In this document: in pieces, positions 58,096 to 64,000 of the stretch
How positions within the stretch are numbered: position 1 is the stretch's first letter
How the letters are laid out: each line of letters begins with the position of its first letter
Assembly (NCBI GenBank): GCA_021731045.1
Contig: JAKFYE010000026.1
Location: 1 to 64,000 of the forward strand
Reading direction: 5' to 3'
DNA length: 64,000 nucleotides
Source of the DNA: Bdellovibrionales bacterium
GTDB taxonomy: Bacteria > Bdellovibrionota > Bdellovibrionia > Bdellovibrionales > JAKFYE01
Program-made: the position numbers and the translations under genes
Notes under the pieces: model-generated
Databases searched by the model: none
Seen by the model: the letters and a program-made list of their open reading frames with translations, nothing else
Told to the model about the DNA's origin: nothing

Positions 58096-59493
58096 ATGGC
58101 GAAAGCGAAGTCGAAAATTCTTTTTGTTTGTCAAAACTGCGGTGCTCAAAGCCCAAAATGGCAGGGGCGTTGTAGTGAGTGTAACGAGTGGAATACTTAT
58201 GTCGAAGAGGTGTCAGCAAGACCCGACCAAAGTCGCGGCTGGGCCATTTCGGCTGCCTCAGATACAGGCACCCTTACGACGGTGACATTGGATCAAAAGA
58301 TTCAAGAGATCAAACATGTGCGTTATCCGACATCTTTTTCTGAAATTGACCGCGTATTAGGTGGCGGACTCGTGCCTGGAAGCTTTGTTTTATTAGGCGG
58401 CGATCCCGGCATTGGCAAAAGTACGATTCTTCTACAAATGGCCGGCGGATTCGCAAAACAAGATCTGCACGTTTTGTATGTTTCTGCGGAAGAAAGCGTT
58501 TCGCAAACAGCATTGCGGGCGCAAAGATTAGGCGTACGCTCGGCACAGGTTGAAATCGCCAGTGAAAGCAATTTGGAGCTGCTTATTGATTTGGTAAAGA
58601 AAAAATCTCCTGATATTTTGGTGGTCGATTCGATTCAAACCGTGTTTCTGCCAACTATCGCATCTGCACCCGGATCGGTCTCTCAAGTTCGCGAGTGTGC
58701 CGCCTACTTAATGGGCTTAGCTAAAAATCAAAATATTTCAGTTTTCGTAGTCGGACACGTGACTAAAGATGGCGCGATTGCGGGTCCAAAAGTTCTGGAG
58801 CACATGGTGGACACTGTTTTGTCGTTTGAAGGTGATCCCAGCCATCAGTTTCGTTTGTTACGGGCTTTAAAGAATCGCTTTGGAGCCACGCACGAGTTGG
58901 GCGTTTTTCAAATGGCCACTGAAGGTTTACGTGAAGTGACCAACCCTTCTGAGCTTTTTTTGGAAGAACGCGGAGAAACTCTTGTCGGTTCAAGTGTTTT
59001 TGCCGCGATGGAAGGCACACGTCCGCTCTTGTGTGAAGTTCAGGCGCTCACCGTAAAATCTTATATGGCAACACCGCGAAGAACCGGCATTGGTTTTGAT
59101 ACGCAACGGACCCACGTGTTAAGTGCAGTGCTTGATAAACATTTAGATTTAGATCTGGCTCATCATGATGTCTTTATCAACGTCGTTGGGGGGTTAAAAC
59201 TCGAGGAGCCAGCGGCGGATCTTTCAGTTGCGGCAGCCATTTTATCTTCAGCACAAAACTTTGAGGTGATGCCGAAGATGGCGTTTATCGGTGAAGTGGG
59301 GTTGACAGGCGAAGTGCGCGCGGTTGCGTTTTCAGAAATTCGTGTGCGCGAAGCCTTTAAGTTAGGATTTCAATCGATCGTTGTACCCGAAAGCAATCGT
59401 AAGCATTTAAAATCTTCTAATTATGATGCAAACAAAATTGTCTACGTTAAAAATCTCAGAGATCTTCAAGCGGTCTTAGCTAAGAAAAAGTAG
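58096..59493 (+). CDS. radA: DNA repair protein RadA
   Basis: Zn finger 'CQNCGAQSPKWQGRCSEC', Walker A 'GGDPGIGKSTILLQ', KNRFG motif, Lon-like C-terminus. Confidence 0.98.
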   Translation: MAKAKSKILFVCQNCGAQSPKWQGRCSECNEWNTYVEEVSARPDQSRGWAISAASDTGTLTTVTLDQKIQEIKHVRYPTSFSEIDRVLGGGLVPGSFVLLGGDPGIGKSTILLQMAGGFAKQDLHVLYVSAEESVSQTALRAQRLGVRSAQVEIASESNLELLIDLVKKKSPDILVVDSIQTVFLPTIASAPGSVSQVRECAAYLMGLAKNQNISVFVVGHVTKDGAIAGPKVLEHMVDTVLSFEGDPSHQFRLLRALKNRFGATHELGVFQMATEGLREVTNPSELFLEERGETLVGSSVFAAMEGTRPLLCEVQALTVKSYMATPRRTGIGFDTQRTHVLSAVLDKHLDLDLAHHDVFINVVGGLKLEEPAADLSVAAAILSSAQNFEVMPKMAFIGEVGLTGEVRAVAFSEIRVREAFKLGFQSIVVPESNRKHLKSSNYDANKIVYVKNLRDLQAVLAKKK

Positions 59494-59673
59494 CTTACAC
59501 AAAGTTCCATTCTAGACTTTGTTACAGAGTCATTCTGCCACGTATTGAGAGACAAAAAAGTACATACGCCTTGCCATTTTGTCGTCCTTCTAATTTGAAT
59601 ACGTGTTTGATATCCGGAGGCGTGTGGTCTTCGATTTGCTCTTATAAATTTAAAAATTAACAAGGAGCGATCC

Positions 59674-60114
59674 ATGAAATCTATTTTAAGTTTTGCCACG
59701 GTCTTACTGATGGGATTTTCGACTTGGAGTGCCCGCGCAGATGTGATTTCTTCGGTGCAGTGTTCAGATGCCATCAATTGGGATACGGTCACCACAATTG
59801 AAGTTACATTGCGAGATTTTGACATTCGGCCCGAGCACATTTTGCTTAAGGCCTGTCAACCTTACGTTTTTGTAATCTCGAATACGGGAGATAAAGATCA
59901 TGACTTTTATTCAAAATCCTTTTTTGCGAATATCATGCTCTTAGATGATGACGCCGGGCTAGTAAAAGCGGAGTTTGAAACACTTTATGTCAGCCCTGGT
60001 CTCACAACTCGAGTGATGTTTGTTCCAACTGCCTTGGGCGAATTTGATTATAAGTGTTCGCACCTTGGCCACAACTTACTTGGTATGAGCGGTACGATCG
60101 AAGTTGTGAATTAA
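59674..60114 (+). CDS. Secreted cupredoxin-like protein
   Basis: Signal peptide; His 'KDHDF' and 'YKCSHLGHNLLGM' copper-ligand-like spacing. Confidence 0.7.
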   Translation: MKSILSFATVLLMGFSTWSARADVISSVQCSDAINWDTVTTIEVTLRDFDIRPEHILLKACQPYVFVISNTGDKDHDFYSKSFFANIMLLDDDAGLVKAEFETLYVSPGLTTRVMFVPTALGEFDYKCSHLGHNLLGMSGTIEVVN

Positions 60115-60145
60115 ATCTCTTTAGACCAGGGGCGTCCTCTACCCT

Positions 60146-60181
60146 AACGGCGGTCACACCATGTGAGCCCGCCGTTTTTTT
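60146..60181 (+). terminator. Rho-independent terminator
   Basis: AACGGCGGTCACACCATGTGAGCCCGCCGTT followed by a T run. Confidence 0.8.
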
Positions 60182-60222
60182 ATGTAAATATTAAAGAGAC
60201 ACACTGAGGATTTCAGACCCCT

Positions 60223-61713
60223 CTAAGATTTTGTTCGAGAGATCGCGCGCTTCCAGCTTTTAAAACGTTCGGTACGATCAGATTCTTTAATTTTAGGCGT
60301 AAAATCACGGTCGAGTGTCCAGACCTCCCGAATCTCATTCATACTCTTCCAAAAACCGACGCCCAAACCTGCAAGAAAAGCTGCCCCTATCGAAGTGGTT
60401 TCGACATTACGAGGCCGTTCGATCAAAGTTTTTAAATAATCAGATTGGATTTGCATCAACAAATTATTTGCCGAAGCTCCGCCATCTACTTTTAAAACTT
60501 TGAGTCGTTTCTTCGCGTCTTTTTCCATAGCAAAAAGTAAATCGCAATTTTGTAAAGCCATAGCTTCAAGTGTTGCGCGGGCAATATGAGCCCGAGTTGT
60601 TCCGCGAGTGAGACCGGTTATTGTTCCCCGCGCATAAGGATCCCAATAAGGCGCGCCCAACCCTGTCAATGCCGGCACAAACTCAACGCCGTCGGCGGTG
60701 GCAACGGAGCTCGCAAGCTCTTCAATTTCATGACTCGATTTGATAAAACCCATTCCATCACGTAACCACTGAACCGCCGCACCACAAACAAACACGGAAC
60801 CTTCAAGCGCGTAGGTCAAACTTTTTTGTCCACTTAACTTCCATGCGACCGTTGTGAGCATTCCGGATTTTGACATCATCATTTTTGAACCCGTGTTCAT
60901 TAATATAAAACTACCGGTTCCGTAGGTGCACTTGGCTTCACCCGGCTCGAAACACGCCTGACCAAAAAGAGCGGCTTGCTGATCACCCGCAACTCCCGCC
61001 ACCGGAATACCGCTCGCAATGGCATCATTACTTCGAGTCACACCAAATAACCCACTTGAAGGATAGATCGTCGGAAGAATTGCCTCGGGAATTTCAAAAA
61101 TTTTTAGAAGTTCTTTATCCCAACTTCCCGTTTTAATATTCATCAATTGCGTACGTGAGGCATTTGAAACATCCGTGGCGTGAACCTCCCCTCCTGTGAG
61201 CTTCCAAATCAAAAACGTATCGATGGTGCCCATCGCGATCTCACCATTTTGAGCTCTTTTTTTAAGTCCCGGAACATGATTCAAAATCCAACGAATTTTA
61301 GAAGCCGAGAAATAAGGATCGACCACCAAACCTGTTTTGTTGCGAATGGTGCTTACAGTTTTTTTATTCTTTTTTAATTTTTCACAAAAATCAGAGGTTC
61401 GCCGACATTGCCAAACGATCGCGTTGTAAACAGGTTCACCCGTTTTACGATCCCATAAAATAACTGTTTCACGCTGGTTCGTAATTCCGATCGCCGCTAT
61501 ATCCTGAGACGCAATATGTTGGCTGCCCAGTGCCTGACCGATCGTCGAGGTGACCGACTTCCAAATCTGACCAGGGTCATGTTCGACCCAGCCCGGCTGC
61601 GGATATATTTGTTTAAATTCCTCATCGGCTGTCGCCACCACATCGCCGCGTTTGTTGTAGATACTGACCGTAGTACCGGTTGTTCCTTGATCGATGCTCA
61701 GAATGTACTTCAT
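60223..61713 (-). CDS. glpK: Glycerol kinase
   Basis: 'ILSIDQGTTGTTVSIYNKRGD', 'AIGITNQRETVILWDRKTG', 'GVAGDQQAALFGQACFEPGEAKCTYGTG'. Confidence 0.98.
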   Translation of the reverse strand: MKYILSIDQGTTGTTVSIYNKRGDVVATADEEFKQIYPQPGWVEHDPGQIWKSVTSTIGQALGSQHIASQDIAAIGITNQRETVILWDRKTGEPVYNAIVWQCRRTSDFCEKLKKNKKTVSTIRNKTGLVVDPYFSASKIRWILNHVPGLKKRAQNGEIAMGTIDTFLIWKLTGGEVHATDVSNASRTQLMNIKTGSWDKELLKIFEIPEAILPTIYPSSGLFGVTRSNDAIASGIPVAGVAGDQQAALFGQACFEPGEAKCTYGTGSFILMNTGSKMMMSKSGMLTTVAWKLSGQKSLTYALEGSVFVCGAAVQWLRDGMGFIKSSHEIEELASSVATADGVEFVPALTGLGAPYWDPYARGTITGLTRGTTRAHIARATLEAMALQNCDLLFAMEKDAKKRLKVLKVDGGASANNLLMQIQSDYLKTLIERPRNVETTSIGAAFLAGLGVGFWKSMNEIREVWTLDRDFTPKIKESDRTERFKSWKRAISRTKS

Positions 61714-61738
61714 AGATAAATCCTTATGCTAATCTACA

Positions 61739-62515
61739 GTGATAATGAAGAATTTTTTTGAAAAGCCAACTGAAAAACTCTTTAATCTAAAAGAGCTGGA
61801 CAAAGAGACGCTGCTGTTTCGAGTGATGCCTCGTTTAATGATGGAAATCACCCGCAAATATTTTCGCATGCAAGTTGAAGGCACCGAAAATTTACCGCGA
61901 CGCGGTCGCGCCATTATCATTCCTAATCACTCAGGATATTCGGGCTTTGATGCTGTTTTACTCGCGCACGAAATTCATAAAGCCACAAAAAGAATTGCAC
62001 GCGTACTCGCGCATCATCTTTGGTTCGTAAGTCCCGCAACCGCGATCCCCGCCCGTAAAATGGGTTTTGAAGAAGCGACGACGGCAAATGGTCTCAGTCT
62101 ACTTAAAAAAAATCAGATGATTATTTTGTTTCCTGAAGGTGAATATGGAAACTTTAAACCCACAGCAAAAGCTTACCGCCTGCAAGAGTTCAAACGCGGC
62201 TTTGTGCGTATGGCACTCGCGACTCAAACGCCAATTATACCAACAATTATTATTGGCGCCGAAGAGACACACATTAATTTACGACAATTAAAGTTTGCAA
62301 AATATTTAATCGGAAGCGTTTTACCATTACCGCTTAACATTATACCGCTACCCGCAAAATGGAAAATTCGTTTTCTCGAGCCCATTTATTTACCGTACAA
62401 ACCGAGCGCCGTAAACGATCCCGAGCTTGTTCACGAAATCGCACAGGATATTCAAGAGCGCATGCAAAAAGCAATTTCCACGGAACTTAATAAACGTGGA
62501 ACTATTTTTTTCTAG
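61739..62515 (+). CDS. PlsC-like 1-acyl-glycerol-phosphate acyltransferase family protein
   Basis: 'RGRAIIIPNHSGYSGFDAVLLA', 'MIILFPEGEYGN'. Confidence 0.85.
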   Translation: MIMKNFFEKPTEKLFNLKELDKETLLFRVMPRLMMEITRKYFRMQVEGTENLPRRGRAIIIPNHSGYSGFDAVLLAHEIHKATKRIARVLAHHLWFVSPATAIPARKMGFEEATTANGLSLLKKNQMIILFPEGEYGNFKPTAKAYRLQEFKRGFVRMALATQTPIIPTIIIGAEETHINLRQLKFAKYLIGSVLPLPLNIIPLPAKWKIRFLEPIYLPYKPSAVNDPELVHEIAQDIQERMQKAISTELNKRGTIFF

Positions 62516-62790
62516 AGCCGATCTTGCTCTGTTGAAATCGTTTCTACATTAAGAGCCTGTAGGGCTTTCAATATGTCTTCTGACTCTAATTGCTTTCGGC
62601 CGCAGGCGCGTCTTCGGATTGCGCTACAATGGCCGATAGCAATTGGGAAAACAACTTACCAAATTACTTGTATCGCAACCCGGATACGCCCCGCACGACG
62701 CAAACTAGAGTCAGAAGACATATTGAAAGCCCTACAGGCTCTTAAACCTATGTTTGCAAATCAACAGAGCAAGATCGGCTCGAGAAAAAA
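62505..62790. repeat. ~286-bp nested inverted-repeat structure filling a convergent intergenic region
   Basis: Perfect arms 62515-62535/62761-62781 (21 bp) and 62551-62588/62706-62743 (38 bp); inner AATTGCTTTCGGCC/GGCCGATAGCAATT. Confidence 0.92.
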
Positions 62791-62976
62791 TTACTTCGGA
62801 GTGTCGAGTGCGATGGTCGTCAGGAGGCCTCTCCAAACTTTAATTACTGAGCCCGGCTCATTGGTACGGCCGACGAGTCCACCAACGATTGAAAATGCAA
62901 TCGTGATTAAAATAATCAGGAGTAAAACGTACTCCACCATAACTTGGCCTTTTTGATTGCGAATCGTCTTAGACAT
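62791..62976 (-). CDS. Flp/Fap-type pilin-like small protein
   Basis: 'QKGQVMVEYVLLLIILITIAFSIVGGLVG' pilin-like N-terminal helix. Confidence 0.7.
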   Translation of the reverse strand: MSKTIRNQKGQVMVEYVLLLIILITIAFSIVGGLVGRTNEPGSVIKVWRGLLTTIALDTPK

Positions 62977-63057
62977 AAAATCGTATCGGATAGAAACATT
63001 GGGTAAGTTAGATTCTGAGCTTAGACCTTGGCTTTTGGCCAGTCCATCAGAAGCAAA

Positions 63058-63720
63058 TTAAACACGCAAAGGTTCTGTGGCTATTCGGATGACAGTGTCA
63101 GTAAAAGCTTGAGCCGCATGCTCGCAATCGCGAAGGCTACCTGAGAGAAGGGCGCCGCCAAAGTTGGTTTCGGTTGGAGGACCATAAAATTTTGCGAGAT
63201 CTACACTTGCGGCTTTCATGGCGGCATCAATGCCCACCATAGCTTCCATCGGGCACGCGATCAAATAGGCCAGCGCACTGCCGACTGGGACATCTGCCAC
63301 TTTTGAAAGGTAATTCCCTACACTCGCAACGACATGCGGAAAGAAATTTACTTTTTGTTCCGGCATCACCGTATAAAACCATGCGTCTTTCTCGAGCGAA
63401 GTTTCAATCGCGCTTAAACCATCCGCAACCTCAGATGGGTCACGACCCGAAATAATTCCGATCGCTTCGCCTGAAAATGGGCCGCTCGCATGTGAGCTAC
63501 CTGCATAAAAAGATTTTGCGTACACCACATCGATCGGAGATTGTTTTGTCGCCTCGTCGAGCGCAACAAATAAAGCATCATCCATATCGCAAGTCACTAA
63601 ACCTAAACTCACATGATGGGCGTGACGAATTCCGTATTGCTTGGCCAGTGCGGGGGTAATTTGGTGAATCACTTGGCGACTTAAAATTTTAGGTTTTAAT
63701 GGCGTTATGTCCATTCGCAA
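63058..63720 (-). CDS. eutL: Ethanolamine-utilisation microcompartment shell protein EutL
   Basis: 'VSLGLVTCDMDDALFVALDEATKQSPIDVVYAKSFYAGSSHASGPFSGEAIGIISG', 'FYGPPTETNFGGALLSGS'. Confidence 0.92.
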   Translation of the reverse strand: MRMDITPLKPKILSRQVIHQITPALAKQYGIRHAHHVSLGLVTCDMDDALFVALDEATKQSPIDVVYAKSFYAGSSHASGPFSGEAIGIISGRDPSEVADGLSAIETSLEKDAWFYTVMPEQKVNFFPHVVASVGNYLSKVADVPVGSALAYLIACPMEAMVGIDAAMKAASVDLAKFYGPPTETNFGGALLSGSLRDCEHAAQAFTDTVIRIATEPLRV

Positions 63721-63729
63721 CTCCTCAAA

Positions 63730-64000
63730 TTACAATTTAAGTTCGATGCCACTACAATCTTGCTCAAACATTTTTTTTACCATCGAAACGGTGAGCTTTG
63801 CCGCTTCAGTAGGTTTTATTCCCGTATTATGAATATTCGAGATCATACTTTTTTTTGCATTCACTGCGCCCACCTTCGGACCATAGATCATGTAATTTGA
63901 AAGCGAATCACCCGAACCCAAACCCGGCCGTTCACCTAATAAGATAAGACTGACCTTCGCGCCCACCGTCTCACCAATAATATCTTGAATTGCAATGCGA
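63730..64000 (-). CDS. eutC: Ethanolamine ammonia-lyase small subunit EutC, C-terminal part, truncated by window edge
   Basis: Frame open to the edge: 'RIAIQDIIGETVGAKVSLILLGERPGLGSGDSLSNYMIYGPKVGAVNAKKSMISNIHNTG'. Confidence 0.92.
   Translation of the reverse strand, partial: RIAIQDIIGETVGAKVSLILLGERPGLGSGDSLSNYMIYGPKVGAVNAKKSMISNIHNTGIKPTEAAKLTVSMVKKMFEQDCSGIELKL

Noticed and set aside
59466-59840. 124-aa minus ORF upstream of/antisense to the cupredoxin-like gene
   Set aside because: Overlaps a well-supported signal-peptide gene on the opposite strand; no domain.
1-64000. CRISPR array, prophage or complete IS element
   Set aside because: No regularly spaced repeats, cas genes, phage structural genes or transposase ORFs recognised.

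Overview
64-kb window of a moderate/low-GC bacterial chromosome. Gene content and style (many secreted hydrolases and lipoproteins, c-type-heme lipoproteins, two-component genes) suggest Bdellovibrionota; that placement is inference. I support about 55 protein-coding genes and one tRNA-His. Recognisable blocks: ParA locus; a zinc-type ABC locus (DUF2796/ZrgA + LolD/FtsX-like + two DUF3299 proteins); a five-gene exported cluster with c-heme motifs and a Tat-exported DUF1501-like protein (15.9-24.0 kb); a phosphorelay locus with a RaiA/HPF-like gene (31.6-36.2 kb); prs-rplY-pth-ychF; a peptide ABC transporter; slt/radA/glpK; and the edge of an ethanolamine-utilisation locus (eutC-eutL). The most interesting unexplained structure is (a) a set of long, mostly perfect intergenic inverted repeats that repeatedly abut or contain CDS stop codons, including a MITE-like element with TA flanks and a ~286-bp nested structure; (b) the exported cytochrome-motif/DUF1501-like cluster; and (c) two matching GTCTCA-TTT-TGAGAC palindromes, each followed by a GG-N10-GC sigma54-like promoter, one upstream of a heme-motif lipoprotein. 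No CRISPR array, rRNA operon or complete IS element was seen. All family calls come from motif recognition by eye, with no database search.
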